The notes under the pieces: model-generated
What the model saw: only the letters and a program-made list of their open reading frames with translations
Databases searched by the model: none
Told to the model about the DNA's origin: nothing
In this document: in pieces, positions 44,671 through 55,133 of the stretch
How the letters are laid out: every line of letters begins with the position of its first letter
Position numbering within the stretch: position 1 is the first letter of the stretch
Origin: Diabrotica undecimpunctata
Lineage: Eukaryota; Arthropoda; Insecta; Coleoptera; Chrysomelidae
Assembly: GCF_040954645.1 (NCBI RefSeq)
Contig: NC_092808.1
Location: forward strand, 20,508,232-20,572,231
Direction: 5' to 3'
DNA: 64,000 bases
Made by a program: the position numbers and the translations under genes

Positions 44671-45218
44671 AATTATTTTAAGCTAATATTGTGGCTTATT
44701 CCCAATGAAAGTAGTAATTGATTATGTAGGTAAATCTTCACCTAAAAAACGGCCAGTCAGAAGTAAATGCCATGAAAGGGAGAATCGTTTTATTTTAAAA
44801 ATGACCATTTTTTACTTTACTTTTCATTGTTTGTCAGCCTATATATTTGTACCTTTTCCATGAAATTTAATAGCAAAGGACAAAAAGAAAACGAAATACT
44901 AACAAATAATTTAAAGCCAGTAAGCATGTCTATAGCGTTCTGCTACAAGGAACGAGAGAACCATTTCTAAACAACTGAAGTAGAGATGGATTCGCACTTG
45001 ATGTAAGTCGCGTCTTAGATGTTTTTTAACTCTGTTATTGTATGTGAGATTTTAACTAGAATCTATAATACTCTAAACCTAAAGTACAGTGTTGGAATGG
45101 TCAATTCCTTCGGTATTTATGGTTATTAGATATTTCCTTCAAACATTAGAGGTTTCAAATATCGTGAGAAATGTAGTAAATGTTTTTCTATTGTTGGCCC
45201 TTCATATAAATATATATA
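44671..45218. other. No gene seen
   Basis: AT-rich. The motif TGTGGCTTATTCCCA at 44690-44704 repeats that at 33840-33854. Open frames have no recognisable domain. Confidence 0.4.
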
Positions 45219-45795
45219 TTAGCAGAGGGTCTTTAACCAAGATGTTCTTTTTCTTTCTAGACCTCGTTTTTTAAATATTTTTCCTTGAAGGATGGCTTGA
45301 AGGAGAGCATATCTGGATTCATTTCGCATAATATGTCCGAAGAATTGTAACTTTCGAGATTTAATAGTGATTAGTACCTCTCGGTTCTTATTTATTTTTC
45401 TGAGGAACTCATCATTTGTGACTCGGTCAGTCCACGGGATCTTAAGTATTCTCCGATATAGCCACATCTTAAATGTTTCCAGTTTTCTGCACATGTCTTT
45501 GTTTAAGGTCCACGATTCAACACCATAAAAAAGGACAGAGAAGACGTAACGTCGCAGCATTCTTACTTTTGTATCAAGAGAGAGGTTGTGACTCTTGGAG
45601 AAGGCCCCCATCGGATTGAAGGTGGAACTAGCTTTTCCGATGCGTGCTCTAATCTCCTGGTTGTTGGTCCATTCTTCATTGATTTTGGTACCGAGGTAAT
45701 TGTAGTGCATCACTCTTTTTACAGGGGATTATTGGTTGACATAGAGTTGACCTTCTTCTGTTATCCTTTTCTTGCTAACTATCATAAGATACTCT
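45219..45795 (-). mobile_element. RTE-like LINE C-terminal part
   Basis: Minus strand, from 45795: MIVSKKRITEEGQLYVNQ, then HYNYLGTKINEEWTNNQEIR, VRMLRRYVFSVLFYGVESWT, FKMWLYRRILKIPWTDRVTN, KLQFFGHIMRNESRYALL and GLERKRTSWLKTLC with a stop. The thumb and C-terminal motifs are complete over 164 codons. The final tail is missing at 45219. Confidence 0.88.
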
Positions 45796-45811
45796 TGCAA
45801 AAGGGATACTT

Positions 45812-46075
45812 TTGGGAATAATCAAAACGATCAAAAATATCTACCAAAACAATACAATAAAAGTAAAAGTAGAAGAAGAACTAACCGACCCTATTGAAGC
45901 CAGCAATGAGATAGGACAAGGAGATTCCCTGAGTCCTCTATTATTCAACCTGATTATGGATGAAATAATAAAAAAAGTAAGAACTGAAAAAGGATACCAA
46001 ATGGGAGAAAAACAACTTAAAATAATCTGCTATGCAGAAGACGGAATCCTACTCTCTCTTAATGTTAAACAGTCA
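45812..46075 (+). mobile_element. RTE-like LINE palm fragment, head-to-head with the previous
   Basis: Plus strand: MGIIKTIKNIYQNNTIKVKV, EIGQGDSLSPLLFNLIMDEI and KIICYAEDGILLSLNV. The last is the YADD motif with the first Asp changed to Glu. The fragment starts only some 15 bases from the 5' end of the minus-strand LINE, so the two face away from each other. Confidence 0.85.
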
Positions 46076-46759
46076 ACATTATGTGTTAAGTCAATAATTT
46101 AATGTGTTCTTTTTGGTAAATTCATAAATTCGTTAAATTTTTAATATTTTGCATCCAGTCACATCAGTGGCGTGCGATGCTCAACTACGTACCTATAAAA
46201 TATATGTTTTATATATTTTTATTTTATGAAAATGATATTTTTTTAATATACAATATACAATATTACACGTCATTATATCTTTTATTCAAACGTAAATAAC
46301 AACAAAAATAAATAATTATTGTACAAAATTTATACAAAAGAATTTTTTTAAGTACACTACTGACATTCCGGAAATAAAATCGGCCATTATTACTATGGTT
46401 TGTTTTTTAACCAGGAAGAGTAATTTAAATTTACCGGGCCAAATGCTTGTTTGTAGTTGGTCCAACTGTAGTCAAGTTTACTCCACTAAATTATGACATT
46501 TTGACACTAATGACATTTATGAAATTTTAAAATCGACGATTTTTTGTATTTTCTGCGTTATTCCTTTAATTTTTAGATCTTTCGTTTGTATTTATTTAAA
46601 AAACAGTTCTTTTCAGAACTATTTAGCGACGTATTAATGTTATTAAGGTAAGAATATGGATTCAATGCCAAGTACTTTTGGTAATTATCCTTCTTCACAT
46701 AAAAACGCCGAGTAGATTTTGGTCACTTATCATTAAATAAAAAACAATTCATTATAAAC

Positions 46760-48430
46760 ATGTACAAGCAAATAAAAATTGATAATCCTGGAATGAAAAT
46801 AACAGCCACAGTAGCAAAAATAAAACAGGCAACATATTAGTTTTGCAGAATAATTATTGTTAAAATCAAGACTTACTAAAGTAATGTGCTAATTTTAGGT
46901 GTTGCGAATTCAACTAGAACAATTAAGGAATATAAGCAGCGTCAAACAGTAAGATGCCCTAAAAATATTGGCGACCGACCATCTATCCTTGCAAGATACG
47001 ATGAAAGAGTTAAAACATCTGTACGACAGATAGTACACAGCTTCTTTTTCAAGAATGAAATGCACACTTTAAATAAAATTTTAAGTGAAATTAAAAACCG
47101 CCCATATCTTCCAAATATGTGTCGTTCATTATTATATAAATTCTTAAAGCAAATCAATTTTAAGTAAGTAAATGTGGGTTCTTCTTCTTCTTTTGGCATC
47201 ATAACACTGGATGGGTCTTTGCCTGTCTGGCTATGTCCTTCCATTCAGATCTCTCTTGTGCCCTTCTTCTCCATTGTCTTATGTTCATTGTTTTCAGGTC
47301 GTCTTCCACGTCATCCAACCATCTCGTTCTGGGCCTTCCTTTTTTTCGCCTTCCTATGGGCTTCCATTGTAACATTTTCTTTGTTGTTTTTGCATCGTTT
47401 TGTCTCTGCACATGTCCCAGCCATGACAGTCTTTGACTTTTCACAAATCTTACAATGTCATAACCTTCATTTAACTCATTAACCTCGTCGTTTCTCCTGA
47501 TTCTCCATGTGCCATCTTCCTCTTGTACCGGGCCATATACTTTCCTCAGTATTTTTCTCTCGAATGTCCTGAGTTGGGCTTCATCTTTTTTCGTCATTAC
47601 CCAAGTTTCACATCCATAGGTTACTACGGGTCTAATCAGTGTTCTGTAGATAGTCATTTTGGTTCTTTTGTCTAATAATTTCGATGTCATCAATCTTTTA
47701 TTAGCATAGTATGTACGATTCCCGCTGGAAATACGTGCATTAATTTCGCTACTTACGGAGTTATTCTGATTGATTTCTGTGCCGAGATATGTCATCCACT
47801 CGTTCGATAGTATAGTTGTCTATTGTGATAATATTTTCATTGTCAGTTATTCTTTTGACTGTCATATACTTCGTTTTTGCTTCGTTTATTTTGAGACCTC
47901 TTTTTCTTGCTTCAGGATCAATTTGTTTAAACACTTCCATTAGTCGTGGCTTATTCCTACTAATGATGGCTACATCGTCTGCATATGCAGTAATTTGTAC
48001 TGATTTGGTGTTTATATGGCCGGTTATATTGGTTTTTCTGATGACTGCCTCAAGAACTAGGTTGAATAGCATGGTTGATAGGGCATCTCCCTGTCTTACT
48101 CCCATGTTGATGTTAAACAAGGGAGTCAGTTCTCCATATACTCTGACTGCGGCTTTTGAACCCTGCAATGTCATTTTTATGAGGCTGATGTATTTCTTAG
48201 GTATACCTAGTAAGTAAATGTGGGTTAGCCACAAATAAATAGTAAATAAAAAGTGCGACACAAACATCTTAATATTGTGTCTGAGTTAGGCAATCAATTA
48301 GAAGATAAAGAGCTTTATTCAAATGTACATTTTATTATTTTGTAGGTAGGTACTTGAAGAGAAGTTGAAAAAATATTCTCATTGAACGTGATGATATTAT
48401 AAGATGGAGACGTAATTATCAACTTCTATA
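46760..48430 (+). pseudogene. N-terminal half of a Tc1/IS630-like transposase gene, spliced
   Basis: Exon pieces: 46760-about 46839, MYKQIKIDNPGMKITATVAK; 46899-47163 after the acceptor TAATTTTAG, starting GVANSTRTIKEYKQRQT and including RVKTSVRQIVHSFFFKNEMH, LNKILSEIKNRPYLPNMCRS and LLYKFLKQINF; and 48350-48430, KYLKRS-stop-KNILIERDDIIRWRRNY. The exons join at AA|GTAAGT (47163/47164) and GTAG|G (48349/48350). This is the helix-turn-helix half of a large insect IS630/Tc1-like family, in which RNSxLIxRxDIxxWRRRYL precedes the DDE domain. The catalytic part is absent and a stop lies in the third piece, so the gene is dead. Confidence 0.7.
47181..48208 (-). mobile_element. Young 5'-truncated RTE-like LINE in the intron
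   Basis: A perfect 18-base target duplication AGTAAGTAAATGTGGGTT (47163-47180, 48209-48226) flanks it. Minus strand: GIPKKYISLIKMTLQGSKAA, NINMGVRQGDALSTMLFNLV, VQITAYADDVAIISRNKPR (catalytic Asp pair intact), INEAKTKYMTVKRI, and after one frameshift at about 47785, MTYLGTEINQNNSVSSEINA, YRTLIRPVVTYGCETWVMTK, RLSWLGHVQRQNDAKTTKKM and GRPRTRWLDDVEDDLKTMN, to a stop at 47199. The tail is GAA-rich. A single frameshift and a perfect duplication mark a recent insertion. Confidence 0.95.
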
Positions 48431-48725
48431 AAAGAGTACAGAAGTTTATTAAAATTTTATTAAATTGTATTTAATTTTTATTGTAATTAGAAAAACAAAA
48501 AAATATATATTGGAAGTGAAGTGGAAAACAATATTATTCAAACATAAACAAACAAAGTTAGGTTAGAATCAACGTGTGAGGTTGTCCGATACTGATTACT
48601 GAATTACCGCAAGGCCGAGATAATCAACCAAAAAAGAAGATGTATTTGGTGACTTTTCTAGTAACTTTCTTGGGTGTGAATCCGTCTTTTTAGTTTACTC
48701 CTCCTGGTTAAAAAATAAACCATAG

Positions 48726-49321
48726 CTACTTTTGACGCAAATATTTATTCATAGGTTCCATCCTTAGTATAATATATCGATTTGTTTATAATTAAAATAT
48801 CGGGAAATAATTAATCACCTGTCAAAGTCACGTCAAACATTGTAGCTAGTAATGTAACGTCAGTTCTGTCGTCTATCAGCTACATGTAAAAATAACAACA
48901 TGTTCCATCATTAGTATATTATATCGATGGTGAATACTTATCTACAAACGACTATATAATTTTACAAATAAACATTTACATCTTTGTGTTAATTGATGCG
49001 GTTTGATTTTGTTAATAAAAGATGTTTGATTCGCTGTATATTAGTAATGTCTAGTCACTTTCAGTCGGTCAAAATTTAACCAACATAGAAAACAAATTAT
49101 TTTATGAGACAGTTGGGACTGGTATCATTAAACAGAGTGCATCATAGAAAATCAACTGTCTTTACGACGTATAATGTAAGCAATAGTTATGTATATACAG
49201 TGAACACCAAACAGGTAAAAGGTTTGATTTAAATAAAACAACATTATACTTACAACGCCAAAGCATCGGAAGCATCAGCAAACAGTTACAGGAACCGTTC
49301 AATTTTACGTATCTCTCCTTC
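48726..49321. other. No gene; short direct repeat
   Basis: A phrase GTTCCATCCTTAGTATAATA (48752) recurs as GTTCCATCATTAGTATATTA (48902), both followed by TATCGAT. The rest is AT-rich. Confidence 0.5.
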
Positions 49322-49675
49322 AGCCGAAATATAAGGAATTTCTAAGAGCCAAGGGATATCCCGAGGGATTGTCCGCTGGTCCCCCGCTATTTCTGGCCGA
49401 CGCCGAAGCAACTTCGATGCCGGCGTCGGGATTTAGAGGAACAGGAGTCAGATCATTCGAAGCTGTTGTACGGTGGCTCACTAAACATGATGGATGTCGG
49501 AGGGTTACATTCAATCAAATCTCCCGAAATAATCTGGAGTTTGATTTGATGGCAAGCGGGATAGTTGGTGGAATGCCTTTCGAAAAGAGGAAGAGGGGCA
49601 GAGGGAGAACGCAATTTCGGTACATTTCGGGCATATCTCTGATTGCTTCCACCGTGCCAATGCCGGGAGGCTAAT
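49322..49675 (+). CDS. Unrecognised open exon in a GC-richer island
   Basis: A good acceptor (TCTCTCCTTCAG) ends at 49321 and the frame is then open for 117 codons to a stop at 49673: PKYKEFLRAKGYPEGLSAGP, ASGFRGTGVRSFEAVVRWLT, then NQISRNNLEFDLMASGIVGG and a basic cluster KRKRGRGR before the end. An AATAAA lies about 115 bases after the stop (about 49788). GC content is near 50 percent against about 30 percent around it, which suggests selection on coding sequence or recent arrival. No domain was recognised and no upstream exon was found. It could be a terminal exon of a host gene or part of an unknown element. Confidence 0.35.
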
Positions 49676-49799
49676 GGGATCTCTGGGGTACGGAATTAGA
49701 GGAATGAACGAGACTATCAAGAAGATTTTCTGCTAAAACGGTCGTTTTTACAAGAAAACATTGACTTTATATTCCAAGCTTTGGAATAAATTCTAATTT

Positions 49800-50212
49800 T
49801 TTATATATAAATTGTTCTTAAATTATAAAAATAATAGTAAAACTGAGATTTTTAAAAAGCTTTAAAATATCTTCTACATTACGTAAAATTTTATCTGGTT
49901 ATGTTATTCATCCATATGGACATGCGTATGCGCTTCTTTTCTTTATTTAATAATTACTAAGATTCGAGGTATTGAGCTGAATTTATAAAATAATAGTTTT
50001 AGATTTTGTAAATGTTTTGATGTCGTGTACGCAAGGCAAGAAAGGCAAGGTTTTATTGTACATGTTTAATCAAAAATTAATAAAGATACTAATACCTGCC
50101 CTACACGTTATGTGACCAATTTTTTTTCGCAAATACAGTCAAATTATCGGAAATTTTATTCAAATAGTTTATGTTGTTTAGTTCAATGACATAAGCGGCA
50201 GAAACAAGATCC
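49800..50212. other. No gene seen
   Basis: AT-rich stretch between the open exon and a LINE fragment. Nothing was recognised. Confidence 0.45.
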
Positions 50213-50690
50213 AACATGGAGAAAACAAAAAGAATGGTAGAAACAGAGATCAAAACCCTTCGCAAAATCGATGGTAAGACACTATCGAACAGAGCTAGAC
50301 GTACAGATATTAGACAGAGATACAAAATGGGGAAAACTAAGGACTACGTTAAAAAAAGAAGGATAGAATGGACCGATTATATAAGCCGAATGACAACAAA
50401 TAGAGTAGTGAATACGACAAGAGACAGTACCCCAATAGGAAGACGATCAGTAGGAAGACCACGAAAACGATTGAACAATACAAAAACCAAGTAAGGTATG
50501 GCCGGTGAAAGAGACATTGTTTTGCTAATATTTGGATCAATGTATTCACCGTTAAATTGTAAAAAAATGGTTGATTTAATAAATATTAAAATGCAGTGGC
50601 AAACTGTCATAAATTGTACTAAAAATTAACATTATTTGGCTGTATGCCAAAAGATAAAAGGCCATAGCAAAATTCGGAAGAAGAAGAAGC
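50213..50690 (+). mobile_element. RTE-like LINE C-terminus and 3' end
   Basis: Plus strand: MEKTKRMVETEIKTLRKIDG, SNRARRTDIRQRYKMGKTKD, KKRRIEWTDYISRMTTNR and IGRRSVGRPRKRLNN, the closing part of an RTE-type protein, followed by a 3' UTR and an AAGAAGAAGAAG tail at about 50683. It ends 70 bases before the start codon of the calmodulin-like gene, so part of that gene's upstream region is LINE-derived. Confidence 0.85.
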
Positions 50691-50763
50691 GTACGTCTAA
50701 TCATTTATATTTTTATTTACAATTTTTTATTTGTAATTTTTCTATTTCTCTATAATTTTTCCA

Positions 50764-53725
50764 ATGGAAGAAGTTGAGGATGAAGACACTAAGTCACTTT
50801 TAACCGAAGAACAAATTCACGAATTTCAGGAAGCGTTTGATCTTTTTGATAGGGACAATGACGCAACTATTACCTTAAAAGAATTTTGTACAATAATGAG
50901 AGTGTTTGGACAGACTCAGTACGAAATTGAGCTAGAAGAAATGTTTCATGAAGCAGATGTTGGTGAAAAAGGAACGATTAATTTTGTAGAGTTTTTGGGA
51001 ATAATAAAAAAACACTATGTAGAAGATAAAACGTCAGAGGGAATTAATGAAGCTTTTAGAGCGTTTGATCCTCTTAAGAAAGGAATTATTCCCGCAGATG
51101 ACTTAAGAGAGTACATGATGTCTTATGGTAAGTTATTTACTTTTAATTTCCTTTGAAGTCTAAATTACATCGTATAATATGTATTGCATCCTATAATAAT
51201 AGGTCCCGCTTAACTTAATGATACATCATTAAAGCAGGGAACCACAATGTTTAGGTGGTAGGGAAGTAGAAAAATTATCTAGTCAAATTAAGTGCAGTAG
51301 TTAAAATTTCGTAATCGATTTGGGAGCAGTGTGAGTTTTCAATGCTTACTCTGCAACAAAATAAGTCAGAGATCATAGAAACAGAATCTAGCTCTGCCAG
51401 TAAATCCTACTTTCGTTTAGTAATTTTTTAGTGCCTACAAAATTACTAAACATATCAACTAAAGCCTAAACACTACACTAAATGCAATGTAAGGTAAGGT
51501 ATCACAATGAAAATAGTAAGGAAAGAAATAGATCATGATAAAGAAACAAAAAAAATAGAAATTAGATATAGCTATCATATTTGAAATAAAAAAAATTAGA
51601 CAAAAAGCATAAGACAACTGCATAATGGTTTATAGCGTAGTAACACAATATGAACGAACACGCTGCGGGGGAGCAACTGTTATAAATATAAAATGGAAAA
51701 ATAAAATAACAACAATTTTTTAAATTGACAGAGATTATTTAAATATTTTAGTAGTACTTATAGGCATAAAGAAGGTAAGCCACTTGAGCGCACTTTGACC
51801 TTTGACCTCCGAGGCTTCAACCGTACGCGCAGCCGCTTCGCACATATAAGTATTTTATTCCGCTTCGCGCATATAATTATTTCAGTAGTTTTAAAGGCTT
51901 ACTTAGGCAAATAGGGAGCTAATGGCCCTACCGTTTAATAGTTTAAGTTATGCTTATTTATTTACAATAATTTCCCTGGGTCTCTCTAGCATTTTTTAAG
52001 ACACGCCTACTACACCCTCCAGTATCAACACTGCTTGGTTGGAAATTGCTTATAATGATATAATTATACAATGGAAAAACATCAAAATTTGTATAATCAA
52101 TATAACAAAGCATACTAAAGCCAAAAAGGAAAAAAACACACCACAAGAAAAAACTAGGATTGGAGAACAAAGAACTAAAAAGAGCAATAAGAGCAATAAA
52201 TGACGGAATAAACGAGATGCTTACGACATACAGAATCAAAAAAGAGAATTATCATGGCATAAGTTTAATATTAATAACCAACATGATATACACGTAAGAC
52301 AGACATGAGCTTATAAAGTCATAAGACATTTAAATCAGACAGAAAAAGTATGATCAAACCAAAAGTAATCAAAAGTCAGTGTATAGACCACTACAAAGCA
52401 CTTTTACAAAAATAAGACGCAGTACTAAGTAATAACATAGATTTAGATGGCAATAGGCAAATCGAAGATCAACGAAATAACAGCGGATGAACTACGATCT
52501 ACACTTGAACATATGAAAAATGGAAAGCTGCAGGGATAGATAATGATAGACACAGACCTAATTAAATTCACAATTACAATTTTTTTACAATAGGAACAAA
52601 ATGGATTACAAAAAGGGTGCCTATGCAGTAATATTACATTTAAAATCAAAAAACTCATCGACAAAGGCACACATTGACTTCGAAAAAACTATTGACCGAT
52701 TCGACCCAAAATAAGTTTTGAGAAATAAACACTTACATAGTGGTGTATACAAACTTAATTGGTGACTGCCCAAAAACTTATATCGGTCAAACTGGTAGAA
52801 CCTTTATCAAACGTATAGCGGAACACAAATGGGCTTCCAATAATAAAAAACAGATTCTACGTAGGTGCTTCACCTTCTAGATCATAATCATTCTATTGGT
52901 GACCAATTTCAAATTCTCCATATTCAAAATAAAGGCCTTAAGCTATCCTTATAAAAATCTATGGAAATTTTCTTTTTTTTCTCATCCCATAACTAAATTC
53001 CAAAGTGTATTAAAATTCTAATTATTGTTATAATTTTTTCTAAATGACCAACTGTAGATAAACAGCTCTCCCCTTAACTATTTCAGTTAAGGACTATAAA
53101 GTGTAAACACATATTAAAAATACACCATTCAAAAAATGCAGTCTGCCAAAACAGCTGTAGTGATAATAAATTATAATAAATTTTGTAAAAGTGAAAAAAG
53201 TTTTCAATGTTTTATCTTTTATAGTTACTATAGTTTTTGTTTTTCAATGGATAATTTCATATTATATATTTAGGCAGTGATAATAAATTATTGCAGCATC
53301 CTATATAGATTGTCTTCGTTTTCCTTTTTCTGTATCTTCTTCTTATCCCTTATCAAATTGAAAAAAAGAGGACTTAAAGAGTTTCCCTGTTTTATACTTG
53401 CTTTGCATGCCATTGGTTGTTTGATCTTCTAGCTTTGTAATTACTTTGTTATCTTTGCATATGTTTTCCACTGTCTTGTAGGACCTTGGGTAAGGTCCAT
53501 GAAGCCAAATAAACAACTCAACTGTAAAAACACTTTTTAATACATTTATTTATAGGAGAAAAACTAACTGAAGAAGAAGCAAATGCGTTTATTAAAGCAG
53601 CGGATTCAAATAAAGACGGGCAAATTATGTACGAATACTTCGTTAGCAAAATGGCGTCCAAGCTAGAAAAGAATGACAAATACCAACCGAAGTTTGCAAA
53701 ATCAAAAAGTAAAACCAAAAATTAA
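50764..53725 (+). CDS. Calmodulin-like EF-hand protein (two exons, 177 aa)
   Basis: Exon 1 is 50764-51127 and exon 2 is 53556-53725, joined in phase 1 at a glycine codon across a GT/AG intron (GGTAAGT ... TTTATAG). The protein starts [20 protein letters not shown] and has four EF-hand positions like calmodulin. Loop 1 ([12 protein letters not shown]) is canonical. Loop 2 ([12 protein letters not shown]) lacks acidic residues at positions 3 and 5. Loop 3 ([12 protein letters not shown]) is also degenerate. Loop 4 ([12 protein letters not shown]) is good except that the 12th-position Glu is Tyr. The [18 protein letters not shown] segment before loop 4 matches the calmodulin linker. A basic C-terminal tail (about 15 residues, ending KSKSKTKN) extends past the usual 149 residues. 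The frame is intact and the splice sites are good, so it is probably expressed. Regulation cannot be read. It resembles divergent calmodulin-like proteins; one strong calcium site is expected. Confidence 0.88.
52100..52735 (+). mobile_element. Degenerate LINE linker and RT N-terminus
   Basis: Plus strand: a Lys/Arg-rich linker, then [20 protein letters not shown] and GKLQG-stop (about 52455-52540), which matches the EVxxALxxMKNGKAxGPD motif, and a [14 protein letters not shown] palm trace near 52670. Stops occur in between. Confidence 0.65.
52740..53215 (+). mobile_element. Penelope-like element 3' end, plus strand
   Basis: Broken frames give [16 protein letters not shown] and [20 protein letters not shown], aligning with the minus-strand copy at 11990-12640 ([19 protein letters not shown]). 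Both share the 3' sequence with a CAAAACAGCTGTAGTGATAA segment. The GIY-YIG domain is more damaged than in the other copy. Confidence 0.75.
53290..53490 (-). mobile_element. RT motif fragment
   Basis: The minus strand reads [20 protein letters not shown] then [14 protein letters not shown] and a stop. It is the RQGDSLSPLLFNLIxD palm motif of RTE-like LINEs. Confidence 0.65.
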
Positions 53726-53820
53726 TGTATCAAAAAATATTCAGAAACGATAAGGTATACAGGGTGAGTTATAACAGTTGGAACATAGACTAGTATCACA
53801 TTATTTGGACCAAATATGCC

Positions 53821-53843
53821 TGATGATGATGATGATGATGATA
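53821..53843. repeat. (GAT)n microsatellite, LINE tail
   Basis: Seven GAT units at the 3' end of the minus-strand LINE. The matching His-rich reading on the minus strand is an artefact of the repeat. Confidence 0.9.
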
Positions 53844-54116
53844 GTGTGTTTGGCATGGAGTTAGAATCCATTTGCCACAGATTTTTGAATGATTTATGTT
53901 ATGTTTATGAATTAAAACTTGATTGTAACAAATGTATATTATATATCCGGATGTATATAAGTGATTACATATAAGTTCGTATATTGATTTCTGATTCAGT
54001 AACAGTAGGTGGGTTATATTTACTGAAAGTTGCACATTACTTTTAACCAGGTTTTCATAAAATGTAGATGAGACTGCTTTATTTTTAATACATCCAAACA
54101 GGATGTGATTAACATC

Positions 54117-54310
54117 ACTTCTTCTTCTAAATGTGCCTATCTTCTAGAGATGTTGGCAACCCATTGACCCATCTTATTCTATTCACAGCAGCTCGAAATA
54201 GATCTGTTGATGTTAGAACAGTCCACTTCCTAAGATTGGCCAGTCAGGATGTACGTCTACGTCCAGGGCTTCTCTTACCCTCAATCATCACACTGAGAAA
54301 TATTATCGCA
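54117..54310 (-). mobile_element. RTE-like LINE 3' end nested in the I-like LINE
   Basis: The minus strand reads GKRSPGRRRTSWLANLRKWT, then TDLFRAAVNRIRWVNGLPT and a GAA-rich tail (CTTCTTCTTCT on the plus strand at 54120). It separates two parts of the I-like LINE C-terminus (GAVLAHLAGLNIIE before, NHILFGC after). Confidence 0.8.
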
Positions 54311-55133
54311 TGAGCACTTTCCTTATTCTATAATGTTTAATCCAGCCAGGTGAGCAAGAACAGCACCGTGACTAGGTTTTAATCTTGTGATAGTTGCTGC
54401 TGATCGTTTGGATATATTATAATGGAATATGTGTGGTAATTCTGTTAGGGATGGTAACGTAGGATGCATCTTGTAATAATGATTATTTGATGTATTTGCC
54501 AATATTTTACATCTGTCTTGGTAGTTAAAATTTATTTTTTTATTATAAAAATTGTTTAGATCTGATACTGTGTAGCTATATTCTTGTATACCAGAACGTG
54601 TAAAATCCTTAGCCAGCTCGTCTACTATTTTATTACCTCTTATCCCGGTGTGACTTTTGCCCAAATAAATGTAACATTTTTGTTTTTTTTTTGTTTAACG
54701 TCACATATCAGGTCACATGTCTTATGGTTTAACTCAGTATTATTAAGTCCACTAAGAATTGACTTAGATTCTGAGATGATCATAGCATCTTGCAAATTTT
54801 CGTGCTCTAGCCAATCCAGAGCTTCCCTAATAGCTACTGCTTCTACAGTATAAATAGAGCAATGTGGAGGAAGTTTATTTTAAATCATTTGTTATTGGCA
54901 GGAATATACACTGCAGACCCTACCTTCCCATCGTTCAGTTTAGAGCCGTCTGTGTAAATTATAATTTTATTGGTATATTCACTCCATATGGAGTTCAACA
55001 ACTTGTTATTTATTTGATGTGAATCTGAATATTTTGGAAATATTTTGGAAGATAAATTCTAATTTATAGAATAGTATAATAAAATTTGTTGAAAGTGTGA
55101 ACTGGCCAAATGTGCCTACTAGACCAAATATGC

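Larger units (their letters stand above)
46393..48725. mobile_element. TIR element with a broken Tc1/IS630-like gene
   Basis: The ends CTATGGTTTGTTTTTTAACC (from 46393) and GGTTAAAAAATAAACCATAG (to 48725) are inverted copies with one mismatch in 20, and the match goes on for about 13 more bases (AGGARGAGTAAA). TA or CTA sits at both flanks. The interior carries the first exons of a transposase-like gene (46760-48430) with no catalytic domain, and a LINE inserted in its intron. The total is 2333 bases including the 1.05-kb LINE insertion. Confidence 0.8.
51128..53555 (+). other. Intron of the calmodulin-like gene with retroelement debris
   Basis: 2.4 kb. It contains a LINE RT remnant (52100-52735), a Penelope-like tail (52740-53215) and a minus-strand RT scrap (53290-53490). 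In the first part, the phrase CCGCTTCGCACATATAAGTA (51832) recurs as CCGCTTCGCGCATATAATTA (51861), a small unexplained tandem pair. Confidence 0.75.
53820..55121 (-). mobile_element. I-like LINE 3' part (RNase H) inside the mariner-like element
   Basis: A perfect 12-base target duplication GACCAAATATGC flanks it (53808-53819, 55122-55133). Minus strand: IIIYTDGSKLNDGKVGSAVY (RNase H start, about 54960), EAVAIREALDWLEHEN, ISESKSILSGLNNTELN, FIWAKSHTGIRGNKIVDELA (catalytic region), PHIFHYNISKRSAATITRLK, a break, and the C-terminus DVNHILFGCIKNKAVSSTFY at 54108-53820. The tail is a CAT/GAT microsatellite (53821-53843). Frames are broken, and a second LINE fragment interrupts the C-terminus (54117-54310). 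Confidence 0.85.

Noticed and set aside
53796..54035. Minus-strand frame with a His-rich tail taken as a metal-binding protein
   Set aside because: The His run is the GAT/CAT tail of the I-like LINE and the rest is the LINE's C-terminus.
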